Under the pieces are notes generated by a model. That model made no database searches. It was not told the origin of the DNA and was given only the letters and a program-made list of their open reading frames with translations. Both the position numbers and the translations under genes were made by a program. From Chloroflexi bacterium HGW-Chloroflexi-6 (lineage in GTDB: Bacteria > Chloroflexota > Anaerolineae > Anaerolineales > Villigracilaceae): 64,000 nt of DNA. Location of the stretch: NCBI GenBank assembly GCA_002840685.1, contig PHBU01000017.1, positions 62,001-126,000 of the forward strand, given 5' to 3'. Each line of letters starts with the position of its first letter. Position 1 is the stretch's first letter. This document shows, in pieces, positions 17,691 to 26,025 of the stretch.

Positions 17691-19628
17691 ATGGAAAATT
17701 TTGACATGGACAAAAAGACCAGACCCATCGATGAGTTTGAACGCATCAAGCGTTTCGCCGAATACCACCAGGGGCAATTCAGCCTGGGCTTGGTGCGGGT
17801 TAACGATCCACGCAAACGCAACGAAATCGTCGAGAACCTGTGCCACGCGCTGAAGCAGGATGGCATCCAACTCCACAGGCTGGATCTGTCGAACCGCCAC
17901 CCGGCCAACCTGCGCGAAGCGCTCAACGCCAGTGCTGAAGGACGCCGCCTGCTGCAATCACCGCGCAATATCGCCCTGGCGGTTACCGGCATGGAACATC
18001 TCATCGAAACCACCACCCCCGCTGGTCGTCCGGCTTTTGCCGCCGCCCTGAACGCCGAGCGCGATTTGTTGCGCAACGGCCTGCCGCTTCCCATTCTGCT
18101 CTTTATGACCGACCTGGCCATGGACAGGCTCGACCTCAACGCCCCGGATTTTTTCGACTGGTACAGCGCCACGTTTCACTTTCATCCACAGGGGCCATCT
18201 GCGGCGCGCAACGAGGCTGCAGCGGCGGGCATCTCGCACCAACCGCCGACCACTTCGGCCAAACAACGTCAAAAACTGGAAATGCTCGAAAAAGCGCGCA
18301 AAGTGCTGACCAGCCAGGCCCAACCAGCTCCCATGCTGGCCAACGTCCTGATGCAGATCGGCGATATATACGCGGCCCTGCCCGGTTTCGCAGACCGTCA
18401 ACTGGCCACATCCTACTTCAAGCAGGCCGCCCAACTCTATGAAGATCTGAAAAGGGCCCAAAAACAGGCTGAATCCCTGGCGCGCCTGGCCGAAGTTCAT
18501 TATTGGATCGATGATTATAATCAGTCTGCCATCCATTACGAGCGCGCCATCCAACTCTACCGACAGGAAAAACAGGCGCTTGAGCAGGCCGCCTGTTTGC
18601 AGAAAAAAGGCGATGTTCACCTGCAGCTGGCTGAACTCCCCACCGCGGAGGAATGTTACCAGACTGCGCTGTCCATTTACCGCGAACAGGATGATCTTTC
18701 AGGGATCGCCGCTTGCATCCGCAGCCTGGGCGACTACGCCCGGCTGGTAGGCGACTACAGTCTGGCAGAAAACCGTTATCGATCGGCCGCGCCGATCTTC
18801 AAGCGCGCCCAGGACCAGCTTGGCATCGCCAACTGCATCCAGAGCATGGGAGACATCCTGCTTCAGCAGGGCGAATACCGCCGCGCCCAATTGCGCTATC
18901 AGGAAGCCCTGCCCCAATACATCCAGATCGAAAACGCGCTGGGCCAGGCCGATTGCCTGCAGGGGCTGGCCCACTCCCTGCGCCTGCAAGGCGACCTGCT
19001 CAGCGCGCGCAAATACTACGGCCGGGCACTCGAAAGCTATCGAGCGCTCGGCCATCGCCTGGGCGAAGCCAGCTGCATTGAGAGCATCGCCGACCTGTGC
19101 CGCCGTCTTGAAGATTACATTGGTTCTGAACGGGGATATATGGAAGCCCTGAGCATCTATCGCGCCCTGAAAAACCGGTTGGGCGAAGCCAATACCTACT
19201 ACGGGCTGGGAGAAATGTTCCTGCAAAAAAACGAGCGCGATACTGCCCGGCAGTTCTTCCTGCGCGCAGAAGCGATCTACAAAAAGGCCGGGGCCAGGCT
19301 TGGGCAGGCCAACACCCTGGTTGGGCAAGGTCAGATCGAACTGCTCAACAACAACCTGGAGCTTGCCGCGCAAATGCTCGAGCAAGCCAACAAGCTTTAC
19401 CTTAAGATCGGCGACCGCTACAGCATCGCCGCCCAAACCGGCAACTACGGCTGGCTGATGGAACGCATCAAACAGCCTAACCTGGCAAAACATTATTTCT
19501 TGCGCGCTGCCGAACTGTTTACCGCCCTGGGGTTGGAAGAACAAGCCGAAAGGCATCTTCAGGCCGCACAACAAAAATCATTCTCCACGCAAAAGCGTAG
19601 CCAATCAAGCGCTAAAAACTATCTGTAA
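17691..19628 (+). CDS. TPR protein with a degenerate NTPase-like N-terminal domain
   Basis: 645 residues. The first ~190 keep a fold-like pattern of P-loop proteins (ALAVTGMEHLIE, then LNAERDLLRNGLPLPILLFM, then APDFFDWYSATFHF) but show no Walker A. In related bacterial TPR proteins a similar APDFWSW segment sits next to a nucleotide-binding domain. Residues from about 230 to 630 form roughly ten 40-residue TPRs with alternating A-D-C-L and Y-A-L patterns. It is probably the sensor or scaffold partner of the preceding ATPase. Its 3' end overlaps the convergent Nudix gene by 24 bases. A second ATG at 17706 is an alternative start. Confidence 0.75.
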   Translation: MENFDMDKKTRPIDEFERIKRFAEYHQGQFSLGLVRVNDPRKRNEIVENLCHALKQDGIQLHRLDLSNRHPANLREALNASAEGRRLLQSPRNIALAVTGMEHLIETTTPAGRPAFAAALNAERDLLRNGLPLPILLFMTDLAMDRLDLNAPDFFDWYSATFHFHPQGPSAARNEAAAAGISHQPPTTSAKQRQKLEMLEKARKVLTSQAQPAPMLANVLMQIGDIYAALPGFADRQLATSYFKQAAQLYEDLKRAQKQAESLARLAEVHYWIDDYNQSAIHYERAIQLYRQEKQALEQAACLQKKGDVHLQLAELPTAEECYQTALSIYREQDDLSGIAACIRSLGDYARLVGDYSLAENRYRSAAPIFKRAQDQLGIANCIQSMGDILLQQGEYRRAQLRYQEALPQYIQIENALGQADCLQGLAHSLRLQGDLLSARKYYGRALESYRALGHRLGEASCIESIADLCRRLEDYIGSERGYMEALSIYRALKNRLGEANTYYGLGEMFLQKNERDTARQFFLRAEAIYKKAGARLGQANTLVGQGQIELLNNNLELAAQMLEQANKLYLKIGDRYSIAAQTGNYGWLMERIKQPNLAKHYFLRAAELFTALGLEEQAERHLQAAQQKSFSTQKRSQSSAKNYL

Positions 19629-20102
19629 ATTGCCATCGGCATCATAAAAGGAACGCGCCGAAAAAGGCTCGTTGCCAAAACGCATTTCGCGAATTCTACG
19701 CAGCAAGATCGGGACATCATCCAACAGCGGAAGATGTTCCACATCCCCGGGCAGAATCCAGGCCAAATCGCCTTCGTCGCTCGGGACCAACTGACCGGGA
19801 CGCGCCTCGCCGCTAAAGATAAAGAGTCCAATGCCCGGGTTTTCGCCCGTGTCGATCAGCAAAGTCCCGACAAGGCGCAGATCGGCCTGCAAGCCCGATT
19901 CTTCCATCAGTTCACGATACGCGGCTTCGATCGGCGTCTCGCCGCGCTCGATGTGACCGCCCAGGCCGTTGTAACGGCCATCCCAGCGGCCTTTGCCTTT
20001 TATCTTCAACAACAACAGCAACTCGCCGCGCCAGACAAAGACCAGCACACGCGGTACGATCTGATAACGAGCCAGATTCAGGTTCTGTTCGATTGCAGCC
20101 AC
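19605..20102 (-). CDS. Nudix hydrolase
   Basis: 165 residues with the full Nudix box: G-GHIERGETPIEAAYRELMEE-SGL, keeping the GX5EX7REUXEEXGU spacing. Nudix enzymes hydrolyse nucleoside diphosphates linked to another moiety; the size and the N-terminal strand (VPRVLVFVWRGELLLL) fit the 8-oxo-dGTP/NTP pyrophosphatase group, but the substrate is not determined. It starts 26 bases after the protein kinase stop on the same strand, so it is likely the second gene of that operon. Confidence 0.85.
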   Translation of the reverse strand: MAAIEQNLNLARYQIVPRVLVFVWRGELLLLLKIKGKGRWDGRYNGLGGHIERGETPIEAAYRELMEESGLQADLRLVGTLLIDTGENPGIGLFIFSGEARPGQLVPSDEGDLAWILPGDVEHLPLLDDVPILLRRIREMRFGNEPFSARSFYDADGNLQIVFSA

Positions 20103-20128
20103 AAGAGTTTCCTTTTCAGGCTGAATGA

Positions 20129-22201
20129 TTAAGGGGTTATTGCAGCCGGATGCAAGATCAACATCGGTTTATCGCGGGCAACACGCAACAAATCCACCGG
20201 CAAGTTGAGAGGCTTGAAGCTTTGTCCACCGGCCAGGGCATCGGCCAGGGAAATATAAAATAACTGCGTGCGAACATCCAACCCCTGGCGCTCATCCTGG
20301 AAAGAAAAAATAATATAGGTTCCATCCGGGCTGAAACGGGCATCGCGGTAACAACAAACGCCATCAATCGGGTTGAGTTTTTGGGCTTGCTGGGATGCCA
20401 TATCGTAAAAATACAGTTCGCCATAGCCCTCATTGCGCAAGAAAGTGTTAAGCAAGAAAGCTTCTCCTCCATCCCAATCAAACGTCGTGATGGTCGGGTT
20501 ATCAAGATAGCCGTCTGGCGTAAAAATATCTGCCGGGAAATCCTGAATCGCCACTGGCGCAGATGCCTGGCAGTTGCTAACATTTAAAACACGAATGACA
20601 TCCTTGCGTCCGTCATTGGTCAGGGCTACATAAGAGATCGTAATCCCTGTTCCATCATCGCTCCAGCGAATGGATTTGGCGGGCACCTGGTTATAGGAAC
20701 AAGTCGCCGCATCGGCAACCGCCGCGCGGTCTCTCATCTTTAGTATGGATTCGCGATCAAACGGCAAAATATAAAGGATTCTGTCCGAGGTGAGTGCCAC
20801 TTGCGAAAGATCTTGAGAAACGCTAAATCCTTCTATCTCCGTATTCTCCAAACAAATCACAGGCTGGGGGTTCGTCTCCTCGATGCTAATGGAATAGATA
20901 CATTGACCTTCGCGGTAAATCAGCGATTCGCCATTTGGCATCCATTGCATCAACATTTTTTCACGATTATTGGTTGTTAGCCGGGTTGGCGGCGCATTGT
21001 TCACAAGGTCAAGAACCCAAATATCATTGGCTGTGATGAATGCCGCCAGATCTGCCCCGCCCGGGACAGTCACAACCGGCTCGGAGACTGGTTCAGGCGT
21101 AAGGGTAGGCGCAGGCGTTTCTGTGGGGAAAGAGGTCGCAAGAACGGCGGGCATGGTTGAAGGATCTGGTTCGGCCAGCGGCGCGGGACGAGGCCAAAAC
21201 AGAACCGCAAGCATAATCCCTATAAAAGCAAAAATCCCCACTCCGATCATCCACAACTTTGGCGAAACGGGCTGCACTGCCGGCACAGGCGGCTGGGTTG
21301 GCGTAACTGGCACCCCCGTTTCTCTGGGATGCGCAACGCGAGTTGGCGATAGCGCGACTGCAGAAAGATCCGGGCTTTCGCCGCGCAACGCAGCACTAAA
21401 AGCAGATGCAAAACTGGCGGCGCTGGGGTAGCGTGATTCCGGGTTTTTGGCGAGAGCTTTTTCGATGACCGTTTCAATCGCTGGTGGGAGATCAGGCTTA
21501 ATTTCCAAAATACGGGGAACAGGTTCGGTAATGTGCTTGACAGCAACGCCCATCGGCGTGCTCGAATCAAAGGGCAATTTCCCGCTCAACATCTCATACA
21601 AAATAACGCCCAAGGCATAAATGTCGGAGCGATAATCGATTTCTTCACCCTGAGCCTGTTCGGGGCTCATGTAAGCAGCTGTACCGATGATGCCGCCACT
21701 GCCAGTCAAATGGGTCTGTTGAGCGAGATTGGCAATTTTTGCAATCCCAAAGTCAGATAAGAAAGGATCCCCTGTTTCATCAAAAAGGATATTGCCCGGT
21801 TTAAGATCCCGGTGAATAACACCTTTTTTGTGGGCATGATCCAACCCAGATGCAATCCGCTCCAGAATGGCAGCTGTCTCGTTAAGCGACATGGGACCGC
21901 TGGCAATCCGATCTGCCAAAGAGCCACCTGACATGATGCGCATGACGAAGTACGGCTGTTCATTATCTTCGCCCACATCGTAAACCGGCACGATGACTGC
22001 ATGCTCCAGTTTGGCAATGGTTTTGGCTTCGCGCGCAAAACGCTTCTGGAACTGGGAGTTGTGGAGCAACTCACGAGGCAGAACCTTGATGGCCACATCG
22101 CGGTCGAACATTGGGTCAAAGGCTTTATAAACGGTAGCCATGCCACCCCGCCCAAGTTCTTTCTTAATCTGGTAACGTCCGATCATTTTCTTAGGAGGCA
22201 T
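20129..22201 (-). CDS. Membrane Ser/Thr protein kinase with extracytoplasmic beta-propeller
   Basis: 690 residues. A PknB-type kinase domain occupies about 8-265: glycine loop GRGGMATVYK, catalytic loop HRDLKPGN near 129 and DFG near 149. A Pro-rich linker, one transmembrane helix (about 317-337, MIGVGIFAFIGIMLAVLF) and a C-terminal domain of about 290 residues follow. The latter has repeated strands (SVSQDLSQVALTSDR, RFSPDGTYIIFSF) typical of TolB/WD40-like propellers. The propeller would sense an external ligand or cell wall state and the kinase phosphorylates cytoplasmic targets. Nudix follows in the operon. Confidence 0.88.
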   Translation of the reverse strand: MPPKKMIGRYQIKKELGRGGMATVYKAFDPMFDRDVAIKVLPRELLHNSQFQKRFAREAKTIAKLEHAVIVPVYDVGEDNEQPYFVMRIMSGGSLADRIASGPMSLNETAAILERIASGLDHAHKKGVIHRDLKPGNILFDETGDPFLSDFGIAKIANLAQQTHLTGSGGIIGTAAYMSPEQAQGEEIDYRSDIYALGVILYEMLSGKLPFDSSTPMGVAVKHITEPVPRILEIKPDLPPAIETVIEKALAKNPESRYPSAASFASAFSAALRGESPDLSAVALSPTRVAHPRETGVPVTPTQPPVPAVQPVSPKLWMIGVGIFAFIGIMLAVLFWPRPAPLAEPDPSTMPAVLATSFPTETPAPTLTPEPVSEPVVTVPGGADLAAFITANDIWVLDLVNNAPPTRLTTNNREKMLMQWMPNGESLIYREGQCIYSISIEETNPQPVICLENTEIEGFSVSQDLSQVALTSDRILYILPFDRESILKMRDRAAVADAATCSYNQVPAKSIRWSDDGTGITISYVALTNDGRKDVIRVLNVSNCQASAPVAIQDFPADIFTPDGYLDNPTITTFDWDGGEAFLLNTFLRNEGYGELYFYDMASQQAQKLNPIDGVCCYRDARFSPDGTYIIFSFQDERQGLDVRTQLFYISLADALAGGQSFKPLNLPVDLLRVARDKPMLILHPAAITP

Positions 22202-22292
22202 ATTTTTCAGTATACAATCTTGGGCAAAGAAAAAAGAAAAAGTTTACAAATGTTTTGGGGTTTTTGATGAGTGTTACACTCTTCCCCCAAGC

Positions 22293-22337
22293 TTTGAAAA
22301 AGTGCAGGGCGCGATAACAGCCCTGCACTTTTTCAAA
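22293..22337 (-). terminator. Intrinsic terminator of the aldolase gene
   Basis: An 18-base stem (22293-22310 pairing with 22320-22337) with a 9-base loop. A and T runs flank the stem on both strands. It is placed 30 bases after the aldolase stop codon. Confidence 0.85.
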
Positions 22338-22368
22338 ACAGATCATTGGGACTAAACGATCAGGCCCT

Positions 22369-23316
22369 TTACGAAACCAGCGCGCGCACTTCATCGAGAT
22401 GGCCGGCGCTGCCAAGTTTCTCATTCTTATGGGCAATAAAATTGGCATATTCGCCCATGAAGATCTTGCCGACCGGGCGCAAATCGAATTCAGACGGCTT
22501 ATCGCGGAAGTATTCGCGGTGAACGCGCGTCCAGACCAGGCGGCCGTCGGTGTCGATATTGACCTTGGTCACGCCCAGGGTAGCCGCCTTGAGGAACTGG
22601 TTGTCATCCACGCCCTTGGCGCCCTTCAACTGGCCGCCGGCGTTGTTGATGCGTTCCACTTCTTCTGCCGGGACAGAGCTGGAGCCATGCATCACCAGCG
22701 GGAAACCGGGCAATTCCTTCTGGATGTCAGCAAGCACATCGAAGTGCAGCCCCTGGGTACCGCTAAATTTAAAAGCGCCGTGGCTGGTGCCGATCGCCAC
22801 AGCCAGCGAATCGCAGCCGGAGCGTTCGACAAACTCACGCGCCTGACGCGGGTCGGTCAACAAGGCATTCGATTCATCAACAGCAACGTGCTCTTCAACG
22901 CCGCCCAGCATGCCCAGTTCAGCCTCAACCACCAATCCCTTGGCATGGGCTGCATCCACCACCCGGCGGGTGATCTCGATGTTCTTATCGAAAGGTTCGT
23001 GACTGGCATCGATCATGACCGAGCTATAGAAGCCGCTGTTGATGCAGTCATAGCAAGTTTCTTCGTCACCATGATCGAGGTGGACAGCGAAGATCGCATC
23101 CGGAAAAACTTCATTGGCCGAAGTGATCAGGCCTTCCAGCATCTTCTTGTGAGTGTAAGAACGCGCGCCCTTGCTGATCTGAATAATGAAAGGCGCTTTG
23201 CTGTCAATATTGCCGCGAAACAGACCCATCGCCTGTTCGAGGTTGTTGATGTTGTATGCGCCAATGGCATACTTCCCATAAGCTGCTGCAAATAACTTCT
23301 TGGTCGTCACAATCAT
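22369..23316 (-). CDS. fba: Class II fructose-bisphosphate aldolase
   Basis: About 315 residues. It cleaves fructose 1,6-bisphosphate into dihydroxyacetone phosphate and glyceraldehyde 3-phosphate in glycolysis, and works in reverse in gluconeogenesis. Zinc and substrate motifs are present: AVHLDHGD, VEAELGMLGG, MHGSSSVP and KVNIDTDGR. I start at the ATG at 23316 (MIVTTKKLF), preceded by AAGGAAGG; the longer frame from 23337 would include the ribosome site. The closely related tagatose-type aldolases cannot be excluded, but the motifs fit FBA best. Confidence 0.92.
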   Translation of the reverse strand: MIVTTKKLFAAAYGKYAIGAYNINNLEQAMGLFRGNIDSKAPFIIQISKGARSYTHKKMLEGLITSANEVFPDAIFAVHLDHGDEETCYDCINSGFYSSVMIDASHEPFDKNIEITRRVVDAAHAKGLVVEAELGMLGGVEEHVAVDESNALLTDPRQAREFVERSGCDSLAVAIGTSHGAFKFSGTQGLHFDVLADIQKELPGFPLVMHGSSSVPAEEVERINNAGGQLKGAKGVDDNQFLKAATLGVTKVNIDTDGRLVWTRVHREYFRDKPSEFDLRPVGKIFMGEYANFIAHKNEKLGSAGHLDEVRALVS

Positions 23317-23429
23317 GGTCGTACCCTTCCTTTTCATAAAATTATAGAATTATCGCCGCAACTCACTGCGGGGAAACTGCAACTTTCGCTCAAGAGCCGC
23401 GTAAATCAGCATGTAGCCCAAAAGACAAC

Positions 23430-23459
23430 TTGATTATACCTATAAAGTCAGGCTATAAT
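23430..23459 (+). promoter_or_regulatory. Sigma-70-type promoter
   Basis: TTGATT (23430-23435) and TATAAT (23454-23459) are separated by 18 bases and lie 43 bases upstream of the ATG of the following gene. The -10 box is perfect and the spacing is standard, so transcription probably starts near 23466. Confidence 0.6.
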
Positions 23460-23501
23460 GAACATAATTCTCATAAATTCGTCATTTTCCCAGGAGGAAC
23501 C

Positions 23502-24029
23502 ATGAGTGATTTTTTTGGACGTGTTACCGGTGATCAGGACCCGATCAAGAAACTGTTGTCCTACATCCCCGGCTTTAGCGGATATATTGAGCGCACCAAC
23601 CGGCGCGCTGCCGACAAACTGGTACGCGACACCGTAGCCCACCGCTTCGAGGAACTTTACAAACGCACTTCGCGGCTGCAAGCCGATATCGTCGGCGCAG
23701 GCGGCATCGAATATGTAGACGATCTCGAAAAAGCCACCCTGCAAATTCGGACCTTCGCCGATAAAATTCGCAATGCAACTTACGGCTACTCGGGGTTTTT
23801 CGACGCGGTCAAGATTAATGAAGAAGAACTGGCAAAGATTTACGCCTTCGATTCAGCCTTCTTTGACATCGCCGACCAGATCAACAGCGCCCTCGACACC
23901 GTTGAAGCCAACATCGGCCAGGACGAAGGTCTGCCTGCCGCCATTCGCAACGTGGTAACCCTGGCACGCGAAGCGACTGCCACCTTTGAACGCCGTTACG
24001 AAGTCATCAACGGCGCAAGCGGCGCATAA
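23502..24029 (+). CDS. Conserved hypothetical helical protein
   Basis: About 175 residues, mostly helical, with the segments LLSYIPGFSGYIERTNRRAA and EELAKIYAFDSAFFDIADQI. I do not recognise a named family. The start is set by an AGGAGGA ribosome site directly before the ATG at 23502 and by the promoter upstream. It is monocistronic, between a divergent aldolase gene and the molybdenum hydroxylase operon. No signal peptide or transmembrane helix is seen, so it is likely cytoplasmic. Confidence 0.7.
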   Translation: MSDFFGRVTGDQDPIKKLLSYIPGFSGYIERTNRRAADKLVRDTVAHRFEELYKRTSRLQADIVGAGGIEYVDDLEKATLQIRTFADKIRNATYGYSGFFDAVKINEEELAKIYAFDSAFFDIADQINSALDTVEANIGQDEGLPAAIRNVVTLAREATATFERRYEVINGASGA

Positions 24030-24058
24030 CACAAAAATATCATCACGACTTTGTCAGA

Positions 24059-24093
24059 CAAAGGTCACGCCCAGCGCGTGACCTTTGCTTTTT
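24059..24093 (+). terminator. Intrinsic terminator
   Basis: A 12-base perfect stem (CAAAGGTCACGC pairing with GCGTGACCTTTG) with a 5-base loop, followed by CTTTTT. It ends the transcript of the gene at 23502-24029. Confidence 0.85.
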
Positions 24094-24152
24094 GATGTAA
24101 AATTAAGCAACAGATTTTCATCACTGCATTATCTTGATCCAAGGAGAAAAGC

Positions 24153-25574
24153 ATGTGGCATGATTACATCTCCGCCCGAACCACAGACGAAGCTGTTCAG
24201 ATCCTGGCAAACAAAGGCGCACAGGCGCGCATTGTTGCTGGCGGTACTGACTTAATTCTCGAGTTGGAGCGCAAGGCCCGCAGGGGCATCGATACCCTGA
24301 TTGACATTAGCCGCATCCCCGACCTGGATCGGATCTGCCTCGATGAAGATGGCATGTTGCACATCGGCGCAATGGTCACCCACAACCATGTGGTCGCTTC
24401 GAAGCTGATGCGCGAACGCGCCTATCCCCTGGTGCGCGCGGCCTGGGAGGTCGGCTCTCCGCAGATCCGCAACCGCGGCACCGTTGCCGGAAATCTCATC
24501 ACAGCCTCACCGGCAAACGATACCATCACCCCGCTGATGGCGCTGAATGCCCTGGTGGTGTTGAAATCCGTCCGCGGGGAAAGGCAAGTGCCACTGAGTG
24601 AGTTTTACAGCGGGGTGCGGAAAAATATCATGCAGCCCGATGAAATGCTGACCGAAATCGCCTTCAAGGGGATGGATGCCAGCCAGAGCGGGACGTTCAT
24701 CAAACTGGCTTTGCGCCGCGCCCAGGCCATCTCAGTGGTCAACATCGCGCTCATCCTGACCTTCAGCCAGGACAGCATTTCAGCAGCTTCGATCACGCTT
24801 GGAGCGGTCGCCCCGACCATTATTCACGCTGTCGAAGCCGAAGCCTACCTGGTGGGCAAACAACTGACCGAGGAGGTCATCGCCCAAGCCGCGAACCTGA
24901 CCCGTCAGGCTGCCCGCCCAATCGACGATATTCGCGGCTCGGCAGCTTACCGACGTGAAATGACGCGGGTTATTGCCACGCGCGGGCTGGATGCAATTCG
25001 AAATAACGAGACCCAGGCCGGGTTCCCGGCAGAGCCGGTCCTGCTCTGGGGCAAGGACAAGCACCAGCCGGCAACCGGCTTTGCCGGCGCACATCATGCC
25101 GCAGGCGCAGACATCCAGACAACCATTAATGGCAAAGAATATATCTTCAACACCGGTCACGAGAAAACCCTGCTGCATCTGTTGCGCGAAGAAGCCGGGC
25201 TGATTGGCTCGAAAGAAGGCTGTTCCGAAGGCGAGTGCGGAGCCTGCACGGTTTTTCTGGATGGCGATGCGGTCATGGCTTGCCTGGTTCCCGCCCCGCG
25301 CGCGCACGGCGCACAGATCGTGACAATCGAAGGCCTGTCAAACCAGGAACAGCTGCACCCTGTTCAACAAGCGTTCATTCACGAAGGCGCGGTACAGTGC
25401 GGATATTGCACACCGGGCTTCTTGATGTCTGCGGCCAAACTGCTCGAGGAGCGCCAAAACCCCGATATTGATGCCATCGAGCAGGCTATTACCGGCAACC
25501 TGTGCCGCTGTACAGGCTATTACAAAATCGTCAAAGCCATCGAAGAAGCCAGCAAGCACCCCATAAAGGAGTAG
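24153..25574 (+). CDS. Molybdenum hydroxylase: fused FAD-binding and [2Fe-2S] subunits
   Basis: 473 residues. The N-terminal ~285 are a CoxM/XdhB-type FAD domain (VAGGTDLILE, RNRGTVAGNLITASPANDT). After a linker, residues ~325-473 are a CoxS/XdhC-type iron-sulfur subunit with CSEGECGAC near 357, QCGYCTPG near 415 and LCRCTGYY near 450, which bind two [2Fe-2S] clusters. Electrons run from the molybdenum subunit through the clusters to FAD. In most bacteria these are separate genes, or are fused in the eukaryotic order FeS-FAD; here the order is FAD-FeS. An AAGGAG site precedes the ATG. The partner Mo subunit is two genes downstream. Confidence 0.9.
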   Translation: MWHDYISARTTDEAVQILANKGAQARIVAGGTDLILELERKARRGIDTLIDISRIPDLDRICLDEDGMLHIGAMVTHNHVVASKLMRERAYPLVRAAWEVGSPQIRNRGTVAGNLITASPANDTITPLMALNALVVLKSVRGERQVPLSEFYSGVRKNIMQPDEMLTEIAFKGMDASQSGTFIKLALRRAQAISVVNIALILTFSQDSISAASITLGAVAPTIIHAVEAEAYLVGKQLTEEVIAQAANLTRQAARPIDDIRGSAAYRREMTRVIATRGLDAIRNNETQAGFPAEPVLLWGKDKHQPATGFAGAHHAAGADIQTTINGKEYIFNTGHEKTLLHLLREEAGLIGSKEGCSEGECGACTVFLDGDAVMACLVPAPRAHGAQIVTIEGLSNQEQLHPVQQAFIHEGAVQCGYCTPGFLMSAAKLLEERQNPDIDAIEQAITGNLCRCTGYYKIVKAIEEASKHPIKE

Positions 25575-25577
25575 AGC

Positions 25578-26006
25578 ATGTCCAAATATCGAACGGTCCA
25601 CAAAAAGGATTTCGTGCGTCCTTATAAGATCCACCCGATTTGGCGCGGAATCGGCTTGCTGATTATGATCATCATCCCAATTATCGCCTGGGCCGCCGCA
25701 CAAGAACTGACAACTCTGGCCCTGGCATCCGAAATGCCGCAGATAAAAAGTGTTGTTAGATCGCTTTCATCACCGTTTGGCTTTCCATCCTGGGCCTTTG
25801 ACGTACCGTATATCAGCAATTTTGCGCGCTGGATTCGCTCTATCCCCATGCTCAAGATGCTGCTGACGCTTTTCTTCATGATCGTGCTGGCCTTCTCAGG
25901 CGTACTCTCGATCATTTATGGCATCATCTATCGAATGAGCGTTCCGCTCTACGGCCCACTCGATGAACCAGCGCCCAAGATCAGAGCCAAGAAGTATACG
26001 CGTTAG
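25578..26006 (+). CDS. Small membrane protein inside the molybdenum hydroxylase operon
   Basis: 142 residues with two hydrophobic segments (about 24-46 IGLLIMIIIPIIAWAAA and 93-116 LKMLLTLFFMIVLAFSGVLSII). Its N and C termini are both basic and it shows no enzyme motif. The start is 3 bases after the stop of the FAD-FeS gene and the Mo-subunit gene starts 19 bases after its stop, so it belongs to the same operon. It could tether the enzyme to the membrane, but that is inference from position only. The family is not recognised. Confidence 0.65.
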   Translation: MSKYRTVHKKDFVRPYKIHPIWRGIGLLIMIIIPIIAWAAAQELTTLALASEMPQIKSVVRSLSSPFGFPSWAFDVPYISNFARWIRSIPMLKMLLTLFFMIVLAFSGVLSIIYGIIYRMSVPLYGPLDEPAPKIRAKKYTR

Positions 26007-26025
26007 CCCGCCGCAAGGAATTATT

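Noticed and set aside
18699..19574. A 291-codon minus-strand open frame opposite the TPR gene
   Set aside because: Shadow of the TPR repeats, which dictate its composition; no independent support.
22399..23295. A 298-codon plus-strand open frame opposite the aldolase gene
   Set aside because: It is the antisense shadow of fba; no ribosome site, no recognisable domain, and the aldolase motifs are unambiguous.
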